A stretch of 10,467 nucleotides of DNA, taken from positions 1-10,467 of the forward strand of contig BNVB01000071.1 in assembly GCA_025997795.1 (NCBI GenBank). Reading direction: 5' to 3'. The position numbers and the translations under genes were made by a program. Source of the DNA: Spirochaetia bacterium (GTDB lineage: Bacteria > Spirochaetota > Spirochaetia > Treponematales > Breznakiellaceae). Under the pieces are notes generated by a model. That model saw only the letters and a list, made by a program, of their open reading frames with translations. It was not told the origin of the DNA and searched no databases. Shown piece after piece: positions 1-7,572 of this stretch. Each line of letters begins with the position of its first letter. The first letter of the stretch is position 1.

Positions 1-128
1 CACACGGTCTCTGCCTTTGACTGGGTTCGCAGTTTTTCTTCCAGCCGGGCAATTTCTTCCCCCGCCTCGAGGCCCGCATCGGCAATCAGTTTTTTTAGTT
101 CTTCAACTTTAAGACTTACTTCGCTCAT
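1..128 (-). CDS. accA: Acetyl-CoA carboxylase carboxyltransferase subunit alpha (N-terminal fragment)
   Basis: Only the first 42 codons lie in the window; the rest runs off the left edge. The ATG at 126-128 follows a GGAAGG ribosome binding site and starts 10 bp after the accD stop. The visible residues begin MSEVSLKVEELKKL and continue with LEEKLRTQ, a charged heptad-like helix. AccA proteins typically start with such a helix ahead of the crotonase-fold catalytic domain, which is not visible here. AccA pairs with AccD to move the carboxyl group from carboxybiotin-AccB to acetyl-CoA, giving malonyl-CoA in the cytoplasm. The identity rests mainly on position after accB-accC-accD and on the N-terminal helix, since no catalytic motif is in view. 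Confidence 0.8.
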   Translation of the reverse strand, partial: MSEVSLKVEELKKLIADAGLEAGEEIARLEEKLRTQSKAETV

Positions 129-138
129 GATACCTTCC

Positions 139-951
139 TTATGAGGCCGGATGGCTGTGTAGATCGATCAAGGTGGAAATGATTTTCCGTTGATCCTTTC
201 GGGGTACGATGGTATCCACAAAACCTTTGTCCCGCTGGAACTCCGCCCGCTGGAATCCTTCGGGAAGGCTTTGCCGGATGGTCCCCTCAATAACCCGGGG
301 ACCGGCAAAGCCGATGAGCGCGCCGGGTTCGGCCAAAATTACGTCGGCCAGCATGGCAAAGGAAGCGGTAACTCCGCCGGTGGTAGGATCGCAGAGCATG
401 ATAAAAAAAGGCACCTTTGACTTATCAAGTTCCGCTGCGGCGCTGGACGTTTTTGCCATTTGTAACAGGGAAAAAATTCCTTCCTGCATCCGGGCGCCGC
501 CAGAAGTGGTATAAATCAAAACAGGTGTTTTTTCTTCCGCCCCCTTAAGGAGGGCCCGGCATACCTTTTCTCCTACCACGGAACCCATGGAGCCGCCCAT
601 AAACTGGAACGACATGACCCCCAGAATCAGGGGACGGCCTTCAACCGTGCAGGTTCCGGTAACCACCGCATCTTTCATCCGGGCCTTTTCTTCCGCCTCG
701 GAAAGTTTTTTTTCATAACCCGTAAGATCAATGGGATTGAGGGAACGGAGGTTTGCGGAAAATTCCGTAAAACTATCTTTATCTGCCAGGTAGGCAATAC
801 GTTCCGCCGGTTCCATCCGGTAGTGCCAGCCGCAGGCAGGGCAGGTCCGCATGGCGGCGCTTACCGCCGTTTCATCATAAGGAATGCCGCAGCCGGGACA
901 ATTTTTTTCGCCGGGTTTCTCGGGTCTGGTTTTATCACTTTCAATGGACAT
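139..951 (-). CDS. accD: Acetyl-CoA carboxylase carboxyltransferase subunit beta
   Basis: AccD is the beta half of the carboxyltransferase that converts acetyl-CoA and carboxybiotin to malonyl-CoA. The N-terminus carries the family's four-cysteine zinc ribbon (CPGC about 20 residues in, CPAC about 19 residues later). The crotonase-fold domain follows, with the conserved GGSMGSVVGEK, TTSGGARMQEG and DPTTGGVTASFA segments. A TTG at 957 would add two residues. I prefer the ATG at 949-951 (270 residues) because an AAGGAAG ribosome binding site inside the end of accC sits about 6 nt upstream of it, whereas it directly abuts the TTG. With this start the gene overlaps accC by 11 bp, suggesting translational coupling. 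At 270 residues it is somewhat shorter than the E. coli protein (about 304), a difference at the termini. It lies immediately ahead of accA, the partner subunit. Confidence 0.96.
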   Translation of the reverse strand: MSIESDKTRPEKPGEKNCPGCGIPYDETAVSAAMRTCPACGWHYRMEPAERIAYLADKDSFTEFSANLRSLNPIDLTGYEKKLSEAEEKARMKDAVVTGTCTVEGRPLILGVMSFQFMGGSMGSVVGEKVCRALLKGAEEKTPVLIYTTSGGARMQEGIFSLLQMAKTSSAAAELDKSKVPFFIMLCDPTTGGVTASFAMLADVILAEPGALIGFAGPRVIEGTIRQSLPEGFQRAEFQRDKGFVDTIVPRKDQRKIISTLIDLHSHPAS

Positions 952-2281
952 TTTCAACTTCCTTTTCTATGTCTCCGTACCAGGATGTTCCAAAAACTCC
1001 ATAATGGAATACCGGATGATTTATGATTAAGCGCTGCCGTTCAATGTTGGTTTTTATTCCTTCAACAACCAATTCCCGAAGGGATCGATCCATCCGGGCC
1101 AGGGCATGTTTCCGGTTAAGACCGTGAACAATAAGTTTGGCTATCATGGAATCATAATGGGGCGGAACGGTACATCCTGTGTAGAGGAACGAATCAAAAC
1201 GCACCCCCGGCCCGCCGGGTATTTCCAGGCGGGTAACGGTACCCGGCGAAAGGGCGTTGATCCGGCATTCAATGGACCAGCCGTTGAGCGCCGCCTGGCC
1301 GTTTTCCAGTTCCATACGGCCTTCGGTGCAGGCAAGAATCTGCTGGCGGATAATGTCGGCGCCGCTGACATATTCGCTTACCGGATGTTCTACCTGAACA
1401 CGGGCGTTTACTTCCATAAAATAAAATTCGCCGTCTTCCACGAGGAATTCGATGGTCCCCGCTCCCCGGTACTTAAGTTCCCTAAAAAGGGGAACCGCCC
1501 CGGCGGCCATGGCATTCCGCATTTCTTCCGTAACTCCCGGCGAGGGACTTTCTTCAATTAACTTTTGATGATTCTTCTGTACCGTGCAGTCCCGCTCGCC
1601 AAGGATTGCGACATTGCCCTTTCCGTCGGCAACGATCTGCAATTCCACGTGCCGGGGATTTTCCAGGTACTTCTCTATAAATACCGTGCCGTCGGCAAAG
1701 TTAGATTCCGCCTCGCGGCTTGCTAAACTGATATTTTCTGCCAGGTCTTCCGCCCTGCGGACTATCCGCATGCCCTTACCGCCGCCCCCGGCAGCGGCTT
1801 TAATGATGACCGGAAAACCCAGTTTAGCCGCAGCCTCCGCCGCTTCCAGTGCGCCGTTTCCAGCGGCGGTAACAGCGCCGGTACCCGGCGTAACCGGGAG
1901 GCCGTACTTTTGCGCGGTGGCCCTGGCCCGGACTTTGTCTCCCAGCAATTCTATCACCTCCGGGGCCGGGCCGATAAACACAAGGCCCTGCTCCTCTACC
2001 AGCCGGGCAAAACCTGCGTTCTCTGAAAGAAAACCAACTCCGGGATGGATGGCGTCGCAGTTGGTATGCAGGGCCGCCATGATCAGGTTTTCTTTTACAA
2101 GGTAACTTTTTGCAGAAGGAGCAGGGCCAATGCAAACTGCCCTGTCGGCCAGCCGTACATGGAGGTTGTCTTTATCGGCGGTGGAATAAACCGCCGTGGT
2201 TTCAATGCCCATTTCCCGGCAGCTGCGGATAATACGGACGGCGATTTCTCCCCGGTTAGCGATAAGCAGACGTTTTATCAA
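941..2281 (-). CDS. accC: Acetyl-CoA carboxylase biotin carboxylase subunit
   Basis: AccC is the ATP-grasp enzyme that carboxylates the biotin on AccB using bicarbonate and ATP. It has 446 residues, close to the usual ~449. The N-terminal domain starts LLIANRGEIAVRI. The glycine-rich ATP loop KAAAGGGGKGMR is at about 161-172, VQKNHQKLIEESPSPG at about 234-249, and the catalytic block FMEVNARVQVEHPVSE at about 288-303 supplies the metal- and biotin-handling Glu290, Arg294 and Glu298. IECRINA follows at about 337-343. The start is a TTG (2279-2281) with AAGGAG 7 nt upstream, and alignment to the family N-terminus supports it. One oddity is that the HPGYGFLSENA motif reads HPGVGFLSENA, so residue 82 is Val (codon GTT) where E. 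coli has Tyr82. The gene sits 38 bp after accB and its 3' end overlaps accD. Confidence 0.97.
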   Translation of the reverse strand: MIKRLLIANRGEIAVRIIRSCREMGIETTAVYSTADKDNLHVRLADRAVCIGPAPSAKSYLVKENLIMAALHTNCDAIHPGVGFLSENAGFARLVEEQGLVFIGPAPEVIELLGDKVRARATAQKYGLPVTPGTGAVTAAGNGALEAAEAAAKLGFPVIIKAAAGGGGKGMRIVRRAEDLAENISLASREAESNFADGTVFIEKYLENPRHVELQIVADGKGNVAILGERDCTVQKNHQKLIEESPSPGVTEEMRNAMAAGAVPLFRELKYRGAGTIEFLVEDGEFYFMEVNARVQVEHPVSEYVSGADIIRQQILACTEGRMELENGQAALNGWSIECRINALSPGTVTRLEIPGGPGVRFDSFLYTGCTVPPHYDSMIAKLIVHGLNRKHALARMDRSLRELVVEGIKTNIERQRLIINHPVFHYGVFGTSWYGDIEKEVENVH

Positions 2282-2319
2282 AATACATCTCCTTGACGTT
2301 TATAAACAATCGGATCGTA

Positions 2320-2769
2320 TTAACCCAGCCGTTTTACTTCAAAAAGTTCCTGGCCGAATTCAACCAGATCGCCTGAGGCCGCTTTTACCGAAACAATTTC
2401 AGAATCAAATTCCGCTTCCAGGTGGTTCATCATTTTCATCGCTTCCAGAATACAAAGGGTATCCCCTGCTTTTACTTTGGAACCGGCCCTGACAAAGGAG
2501 GGCGCATCGGGACTTGCCGCGGCATAAAAAGTTCCCACAATGGGGCTGGTGATGTATTCGTTTTCTGCGGAACTGCCCGCCGGAGCCGTTGAGGTCAATA
2601 CTGCCGGTATACCCAGATGGACGGTTTCGCTCCCGGCGGAAGGGCCCGCTGCCGCCGGAGCGGCGTTTTTCCGCAATACCAGCCGGGAGCTTCCTTCGGC
2701 AAGATCCAGCTCGCCGATATTTCCGGCAGAAAATTTATCGATCAACGTTAAAATAAGTTTTTCGTCCAT
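2320..2769 (-). CDS. accB: Biotin carboxyl carrier protein of acetyl-CoA carboxylase
   Basis: AccB carries the covalent biotin that shuttles CO2 between AccC and the AccAD carboxyltransferase. The 149-residue protein has a short N-terminal domain (about 1-34), an Ala/Pro/Gly-rich flexible linker (about 35-68), and a C-terminal biotinyl domain starting near ITSPIVGTFY. The biotinylation motif EAMKMMN lies at about 109-115, with Lys112 the expected attachment site. The ATG at 2767-2769 has a GGAG ribosome binding site about 6 nt upstream. The gene lies 27 bp downstream of fabV, and the gap contains part of the palindromic repeat described separately. The usual neighbour accC follows 38 bp downstream. 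Identification is firm. Confidence 0.97.
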   Translation of the reverse strand: MDEKLILTLIDKFSAGNIGELDLAEGSSRLVLRKNAAPAAAGPSAGSETVHLGIPAVLTSTAPAGSSAENEYITSPIVGTFYAAASPDAPSFVRAGSKVKAGDTLCILEAMKMMNHLEAEFDSEIVSVKAASGDLVEFGQELFEVKRLG

Positions 2770-2792
2770 AGTGTTCTCCGTTAAATACCCAC

Positions 2793-2840
2793 GGGATTAC
2801 CCGCGGGTAATCCCGAGGTTACCCGAGGGTAATCCCGCAG
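2793..2840. repeat. Palindromic tandem repeat at the fabV 3' end
   Basis: Positions 2793-2814 form a perfect 22-bp palindrome (half-site GGGATTACCCG). An imperfect tandem duplication of a 22-bp unit spans 2797-2818 and 2819-2840, 19 of 22 bases identical, and each unit contains a TTACCC...GGGTAA inverted pair. The repeat supplies the fabV stop codon (TAA, complement of 2797-2799) and its last ~14 codons, and reaches into the 27-bp gap before accB. It would fold into one or two GC-rich hairpins in the operon mRNA. It resembles a small REP-like or other palindromic element, but I do not recognise a named family and no second copy is evident in this window. Confidence 0.75.
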
Positions 2841-4059
2841 GGTCCGTATCGGCTTCATAGTTGATCCCCTCCACATCAAAACCGTGGGCTTCCAAAAAGT
2901 CGTGGCGGAATCCGCTTATATCGGTAAGTTCGTTTACGTTTTCTGCGGTCACCTTTTTCATGCGTTCCACCGTTTCTTTTTGTACATCTTCCCGCATTTC
3001 CCAATCGTCAATGCGGATGCGGCCTTCGCTGTCCGTGGACACCTTGGCGGGGTCAGCGGCAGTCCCGGGGCCATAGAGCCGTTCTCCGTAAAGCCGGATT
3101 ATCTGTTCAATACAGCCTTCGTGGAGTTTTTTTTCTTTCATCACCTTAAAAAGGGTTGATACATAAAAGGGAATGATGGGGATTACCGCGCTGGCCCGGG
3201 TAACCAGGGCTTTGTTTACCGATACCCAGGCCCTGGCTTTACCGGCGCTGTTTATTGCCGCTGCGGCCCGTTCCAGATCCTGCTTTGCCCGGCCTATGGT
3301 TCCGTTTTTATAGATGGCCCAGGAAAGTTCCGGGCCGATATAGGTGTAGGCAACGGTCCTAACACTGTCCGCCAAAAGATCTTCTTTAGCCAGGGCTTCA
3401 ATCCACAGCTCCCAATCTTCGCCGCCCATCACCTTGATGGTGCTGCTTATTTCTTCTTCGCTTGCGGGATCCGCCGATGCGGTGGTAAGGGCGCCGGACA
3501 TCATGTCCAGGGTTGTTCCCGAATAGGCTTGGCCGATGGGTTTGATCACCGAACGGTACATAATTCCCGTTTTAGGATCCGTCCGTACCGGAGAGGCCAG
3601 GGAATAAACGATCAGGTCTACCTTGGCAGGAATACCGACAGCGGCGGCGGTTTCCCGCAGAGCCTTTACTGCCTGCTCCTTCATCCCGGCAGAATATGCG
3701 TCTCCGTCCAGAGTTTTGGAGGCAAGCCCCGCCTTTGCCGCTTCGCTGTCAAAGGTCAGGTTGTTGTACCAGCCGGGAGTTCCGGGTTTTGTGGCGGAAC
3801 CGGCCTTTTCAAAAGAAACACCCACCGTGGCGGCGCCGTACCCGAATGCGGCAGCGATGCGGCTGGAAAGGCCGTATCCGGTGGAGCAGCCCAGGACCAG
3901 AACCAGGGCGGGACTTCCCGCTGTTTTGGCGGCGGCCGGATCTTTTCCTCCGGCAAGGGTTTGTTTTACTTTTGCGATCTGATTAGACACCACCCGGGCG
4001 CATCCGGCGGGGTGGCTGTTAATGCAGATACTGTTACGAACCATAGGTTTAATGATCAT
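2797..4059 (-). CDS. fabV: Trans-2-enoyl-ACP/CoA reductase, FabV/Ter family
   Basis: This NADH-dependent reductase catalyses the last step of each elongation cycle, reducing the trans-2-enoyl thioester. The N-terminus (IIKPMVRNSICINSHPAGC) and the dinucleotide-binding loop GCSTGYGLSSR (about 58-68) are diagnostic. VSFEKAGSATKPGTPGWYNN, YSLASPVRTDP and MGGEDWELWI follow. The FabV catalytic pair Tyr-x8-Lys is present as Tyr250 and Lys259. From memory it closely resembles Treponema denticola Ter throughout. Ter works on crotonyl-CoA, but here the gene stands inside the FAS II operon with no FabI or FabK nearby, so I infer a role in fatty acid elongation. The ATG at 4057-4059 has AAGGAG about 5 nt upstream. 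At 420 residues it is about 20 longer than typical. The last ~14 residues come from a palindromic repeat instead of the family's usual short ending. Confidence 0.95.
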   Translation of the reverse strand: MIIKPMVRNSICINSHPAGCARVVSNQIAKVKQTLAGGKDPAAAKTAGSPALVLVLGCSTGYGLSSRIAAAFGYGAATVGVSFEKAGSATKPGTPGWYNNLTFDSEAAKAGLASKTLDGDAYSAGMKEQAVKALRETAAAVGIPAKVDLIVYSLASPVRTDPKTGIMYRSVIKPIGQAYSGTTLDMMSGALTTASADPASEEEISSTIKVMGGEDWELWIEALAKEDLLADSVRTVAYTYIGPELSWAIYKNGTIGRAKQDLERAAAAINSAGKARAWVSVNKALVTRASAVIPIIPFYVSTLFKVMKEKKLHEGCIEQIIRLYGERLYGPGTAADPAKVSTDSEGRIRIDDWEMREDVQKETVERMKKVTAENVNELTDISGFRHDFLEAHGFDVEGINYEADTDPAGLPSGNLGITRG

Positions 4060-4076
4060 GATAACTCCTTATAAAA

Positions 4077-4094
4077 GGCGGCGGAATCGCCGCC
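4077..4094 (-). terminator. Intergenic hairpin with T-tract upstream of fabV
   Basis: In the 56-bp fabZ-fabV gap the minus strand reads GGCGGCG, loop ATTC, CGCCGCC, then TTTTAT, followed directly by the AAGGAG ribosome binding site of fabV. A perfect 7-bp GC stem followed by four T residues is the form of a short intrinsic terminator. Its place inside an operon points to partial termination, attenuation or an mRNA-processing/stability site rather than a full stop. The tract is short, so readthrough is likely. Confidence 0.45.
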
Positions 4095-4115
4095 AGTTGG
4101 ATCGAACATTAATGA

Positions 4116-4547
4116 CTAAACGGACGGCGCAGGGCCCACAAGGCAGAGCCATTCCGCTTCTGCGGCAAGCTCGTCTCCAACATAAGCCTTGCCTGACTGC
4201 TTTATCATTTTGGCGGAGACCCGAAGGTTGGTAATTTCCGAGCGGACTTCTTCGCCGGGCCGTACCTGGCGGCGGAACTTTACCTTGTCCACCGATGCGA
4301 GGAAAAAGAGCGCGTCTCCGCCTAACTTCCCCTGTTTACGCAGTCCCGCTCCTCCCGACTGGGCCATGGTTTCTACGAGGATTACTCCCGGTACCACCGG
4401 GTATTGGGGAAAGTGGCCCTTAAAGAAAAATTCTTTTTCGGTAAATACATGACGGGCGGTAATTGTTTCGTCATTAAACGAAACAATTTCGTCCACAAAC
4501 AAAAACGGTTCCCGGTGGGGCAAGAGTTCTTCTATTTCGTTACTCAC
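4116..4547 (-). CDS. fabZ: 3-hydroxyacyl-ACP dehydratase FabZ
   Basis: FabZ dehydrates 3-hydroxyacyl-ACP to trans-2-enoyl-ACP and has a single hot-dog fold that dimerises. The 143-residue protein shows the family's LLPHREPFLFVD start, then FFFKGHFPQYPVVPGVILVETMAQ. The catalytic His is His45 (GHFP) and the catalytic Glu is Glu59 (VETMAQ). The start is a GTG (4545-4547) overlapping the fabF stop by 4 bp in a GTGA arrangement, with GGAGG about 5 nt upstream inside fabF, so translation is probably coupled. In Firmicute clusters fabZ normally lies between accB and accC; here it lies between fabF and fabV, next to the enzyme that uses its product. No FabA-like gene or isomerase is visible in the window. 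Confidence 0.96.
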   Translation of the reverse strand: MSNEIEELLPHREPFLFVDEIVSFNDETITARHVFTEKEFFFKGHFPQYPVVPGVILVETMAQSGGAGLRKQGKLGGDALFFLASVDKVKFRRQVRPGEEVRSEITNLRVSAKMIKQSGKAYVGDELAAEAEWLCLVGPAPSV

Positions 4548-5809
4548 ATAGCCCTCCGCTTAAACACAACCACGCCGTTGTGTCCGCCAAAACCAAGGCT
4601 GCCCGAAGCGGCGGCGTTTACCGTTCCGTACTGGACTTTGTGCGGTACATAGTCCAGGTCACATTCAGGATCGGGGTTGTCCAGGTTGATGGTAGGAGGG
4701 AAAAAACCCTGCTGGATTGCCAGCACGCAGGTGATGGCTTCCAAACCGCCGGACCCCGCCACACAGTGGCCTGTCATGCTTTTGGTGCTGGAAATTTTTA
4801 GTTTATACGCGTGATCTCCAAAGGCGTTTTTGATCATCTTTGTTTCGGTAGGATCGTTAATCCCCGTGGAAGTACCGTGGGCATTGTAGTACTGGATGTC
4901 TTCCGGCTTTAGTCCCGCATCGCGGATAGCCATGCTTATGGCCCTGCCGCCGCCGGAACCTTCCGGGTCCGGGGAAGTGATGTGGTATGCGTCCGCGCTG
5001 GCTCCGTATCCGGCAAACTCCGCCAACACCGCCTGGCCCCGGGCTTTTGCGTGTTCTTCGCTTTCAAGTACCATAACTCCCGCGGCTTCTCCCAGAACAA
5101 AACCGTCCCGGTCTTTATCAAAGGGGCGGCTGGCTTTTTCCGGATTATCGTTGTGCTGGGTAGAAAGGGTTTTAAGCATTTGGAAACCGCCAACGGCAAA
5201 GGGAACAATGCAGGATTCGGCGCCGCCTGCAATTACCACATCACAGCGGCCGGAGCGGATTAAATCCAGCGCCTGACCCAGGGCATCGGTGCCGGAAGCG
5301 CAGGCGGTTACCTGGGTAAAGGCGGGTCCCTTAGTTCCATAGATCATGGAGATGTTTCCCGCCGCTTCGTTGTTAATCATCAACGGAACGGTTAAGGGGA
5401 GCATACGCCGGGGCCCTTGATCAAATAGTTTCTTAAAAGATTCGCTTACAATTTCAAAACCGCCAATGCCGTTTCCAAGGACTATTCCCGTCATTTCGGC
5501 GTTGCAGCTAATCCGCTTGCGGCCTTCATCGTCTTTGGTCAAGAGGCCCGCCTGTGTTAGGGCCTGGTCTGCGGCGGCGGTGGCAAACTGGGTAAATCGG
5601 GCCATTTTGCGGTATTCTTTTTTGTCGATCCACAGGGCCGGATCAAAATCCTTTACTTCCCCGGCAATTTTAACGTCAAAATCGGTGGTATCAAATCCGG
5701 TAATGTGGGAAACCCCGCTCTTGCCCGCTTTAAGGGAGGCGGTAAAAGCTTCAATTGAATTTCCGATGGGGGAAATTACTCCCATGCCGGTTACGACAAC
5801 TTTTCTCAT
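4544..5809 (-). CDS. fabF: 3-oxoacyl-ACP synthase II (KAS II)
   Basis: FabF is the elongating condensing enzyme, joining malonyl-ACP to acyl-ACP with loss of CO2. The 421-residue thiolase-fold protein begins RKVVVTGMGVISPIGN. It carries the Cys-His-His triad: Cys170 in VTACASGTDAL, His311 in YNAHGTSTGINDPTET and His348 in KSMTGHCVAGSGG, with the conserved Lys343 close by. GNGIGG and FDKDRDGFVLGEGA-like segments (here LGEAAG) are also typical. The ATG at 5807-5809 has GAGGAG about 5 nt upstream and starts 21 bp after fabG. In many bacteria acpP lies between fabG and fabF; here the gap is too small to hold it. It appears to be the only elongating condensing enzyme in the cluster. Confidence 0.97.
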   Translation of the reverse strand: MRKVVVTGMGVISPIGNSIEAFTASLKAGKSGVSHITGFDTTDFDVKIAGEVKDFDPALWIDKKEYRKMARFTQFATAAADQALTQAGLLTKDDEGRKRISCNAEMTGIVLGNGIGGFEIVSESFKKLFDQGPRRMLPLTVPLMINNEAAGNISMIYGTKGPAFTQVTACASGTDALGQALDLIRSGRCDVVIAGGAESCIVPFAVGGFQMLKTLSTQHNDNPEKASRPFDKDRDGFVLGEAAGVMVLESEEHAKARGQAVLAEFAGYGASADAYHITSPDPEGSGGGRAISMAIRDAGLKPEDIQYYNAHGTSTGINDPTETKMIKNAFGDHAYKLKISSTKSMTGHCVAGSGGLEAITCVLAIQQGFFPPTINLDNPDPECDLDYVPHKVQYGTVNAAASGSLGFGGHNGVVVFKRRAM

Positions 5810-5830
5810 GGTAGACTCCTCAATAGTAAA

Positions 5831-6565
5831 CTAAATAAACATGCCGCCGTCCACGGCAATAACCTGTCCGGTGATATAGGCCGCAGCATCCGATGCAAGA
5901 AACAGAACCGTTCCCGCGATATCTTCGGGTGTTCCCAGCCGCTTTAGGGGAATCTGTTCCAGCATTTTTTCTTTTATCGCATCGGGGAGTACGCCGGTCA
6001 TATCGGTGGCGATAAAACCCGGTGCCACGGCATTGACCCGCACATTCCGGGAAGCGGTTTCCCTGGCAAGGCTTTTGCTTAGTCCGATAAGTCCCGCTTT
6101 GCTGGCCGCATAGTTGACCTGTCCGCCGTTACCGTGCTGGCCCACAACGCTGGACATATTGATGATAGATCCGGCCCGCCGGCGGATCATATCCCGGCCG
6201 ACGGTGCGGGCGATAATAAAAGCGGCGCTTAAATTGACATCCAGCACTTTGCGGAAATCTTCCAGGGTCAAACGGAACGAAAGGTTATCTTTGGTAATGC
6301 CCGCATTGTTTACAAGGATGTCAAAACCATCCGCTTCTTTAAGCGCCGTTTCGATGAGGGCTTCCACTTTTTCAACGGCGGATAGATCCGCAGAAAGCCA
6401 GTGCAGTTTTCCCTTTGCCGCCGTTGTCCTTTCCCGGAGATCACCCGGTTCTTTGGTTCCCAGCCCCCAAACTTCCGCGCCCTGGCTTAGAAACAGATCC
6501 GTTACGGCCTTTCCTATGCCCCGGGAAGCTCCGGTAACCAGCGCTTTTTTGCCTTGTAGTATCAT
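5831..6565 (-). CDS. fabG: 3-oxoacyl-ACP reductase FabG
   Basis: FabG is the NADPH-dependent reductase turning 3-oxoacyl-ACP into 3-hydroxyacyl-ACP. The 244-residue short-chain dehydrogenase shows the cofactor loop TGASRGIG (11-18), NNAG (86-89) and the catalytic set Asn111, Ser139 (MSSVVG), Tyr152 and Lys156 (YAASK). The ending DGGMFI is typical of the family. The spacing of GQHGNGGQVNYAASKAGLIG matches true FabG rather than a generic dehydrogenase, and the operon position confirms it. The ATG at 6563-6565 lies 2 bp after the fabD stop, with its AAGGAA ribosome binding site inside the last fabD codons, so the two are likely coupled. Confidence 0.97.
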   Translation of the reverse strand: MILQGKKALVTGASRGIGKAVTDLFLSQGAEVWGLGTKEPGDLRERTTAAKGKLHWLSADLSAVEKVEALIETALKEADGFDILVNNAGITKDNLSFRLTLEDFRKVLDVNLSAAFIIARTVGRDMIRRRAGSIINMSSVVGQHGNGGQVNYAASKAGLIGLSKSLARETASRNVRVNAVAPGFIATDMTGVLPDAIKEKMLEQIPLKRLGTPEDIAGTVLFLASDAAAYITGQVIAVDGGMFI

Positions 6566-6567
6566 CG

Positions 6568-7572
6568 TTATTCCTTGGTGATAAGATTTGTTATGGTATC
6601 AATTTCCGCCATCGTACCCGCACCGTAACAGGGAATAAGACTTCCCGTATCTTTCCACAAACCCTGCAGTACCTTGCCGGGTCCCGCTTCAAGAAGCGCT
6701 CCCTGGTTTCCCAAAAGTTCGGCAATGGCCGCTTCTTCGCTGGTCCAGCGCACACCTTCTACAATCTGCCGCAGGGCCAGGGATTTTGCTTCCGCTCCGG
6801 TTTGTATCCGCCCCCCGGTAACATTGGAAAAGAGGGGGATCGCCGGATCATTAAACGTAATTTTTTCCAGCGCCGGGGCAAAGGCTTCCGCCGCTTCCTT
6901 CATAAAGGGTGAGTGGAAGGGACCTGCCACCTGGAGCCGCAGTACCCGCCGGGCTCCCGCTTCCTTAAAACGTTTTTCCGCTTCTGCCAGCGCGGCGGCG
7001 GTTCCGGATATTACTACCTGTTTGGGGGAATTGATATTGGCCGCATATAAACCGCCCAGGCTGTTATCGGCAATAAGGGCCTCCACCGTTTCCGGGGCCA
7101 ATCCCAGTACTGCGGCCATGCCCGGTGCGCTGTCTGCGCCGCCGTCCGGCGTACCGCCGGTACTATCCGCGGCAATACGGTCAACCGCAGCCTGCATGGC
7201 TTTGCCCCGGGCTTCGGTTAGGGTAAAACAATCTTCTATGGTAATGACCCCGGCGCAGGCCAAGGCGGGGTATTCCCCCAGGCTGAACCCGGCGCAGGCA
7301 GCGGGGACTAAACCCCGTTCCTTAAGGCAGGCGGCGGCGGCCAGGGAGGCGGCGCTCATGGCGGGCTGGGAAATATCGGTACGTTTAAGGGTTTCTGCAT
7401 CCGAATCCCGGATAAGGCTTACCATGTCACGGCCCAGAACGGCGCCGGCGGTGTCAAAAATGTTTTTTGCCGCCGCCGATGTTTCAACTATATCCAGGGC
7501 CATGCCGGGGTATTGGGCCCCCTGGCCGGGGAACAGAAAAACCAGTGGCCCGCCGGGAATTGTTTCTACCAT
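6568..7572 (-). CDS. fabD: Malonyl-CoA:ACP transacylase
   Basis: FabD transfers malonyl from CoA to acyl carrier protein, supplying the extender unit for FabH and FabF. The 334-residue protein has the FLFPGQGAQYPGM start, the nucleophile elbow GFSLGEY with Ser97, the malonyl-binding Arg122 (EARGKAMQ) and the catalytic His220 (VAGPFHSPFM). Two points differ from the textbook family. The residue before the nucleophile is Phe rather than His (GHSLGEY in E. coli). A Gly/Asp/Ala/Ser/Pro-rich insertion of about 15 residues (about 134-149) lies between the arginine helix and GMAAVLGL, making the protein longer than the ~309-residue E. coli enzyme. The ATG at 7570-7572 overlaps the end of fabH by 7 bp; the nearest GGAGG is about 12 nt upstream, rather far. 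Confidence 0.95.
   Translation of the reverse strand: MVETIPGGPLVFLFPGQGAQYPGMALDIVETSAAAKNIFDTAGAVLGRDMVSLIRDSDAETLKRTDISQPAMSAASLAAAACLKERGLVPAACAGFSLGEYPALACAGVITIEDCFTLTEARGKAMQAAVDRIAADSTGGTPDGGADSAPGMAAVLGLAPETVEALIADNSLGGLYAANINSPKQVVISGTAAALAEAEKRFKEAGARRVLRLQVAGPFHSPFMKEAAEAFAPALEKITFNDPAIPLFSNVTGGRIQTGAEAKSLALRQIVEGVRWTSEEAAIAELLGNQGALLEAGPGKVLQGLWKDTGSLIPCYGAGTMAEIDTITNLITKE

Noticed and set aside
952..957. TTG start for accD two codons upstream of the chosen ATG.
   Set aside because: The AAGGAAG ribosome binding site directly abuts this TTG but is well spaced for the ATG at 949-951.
1584..2105. Long plus-strand open frames opposite accC, fabD and fabV.
   Set aside because: They are antisense to firmly identified genes in GC-rich DNA, lack ribosome binding sites, and their translations are Ala/Pro/Arg/Ser-rich shadows.
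2793..2840. Start of a CRISPR array.
   Set aside because: The two 22-bp units are directly adjacent with no spacer, occur only twice and are part of a coding sequence.
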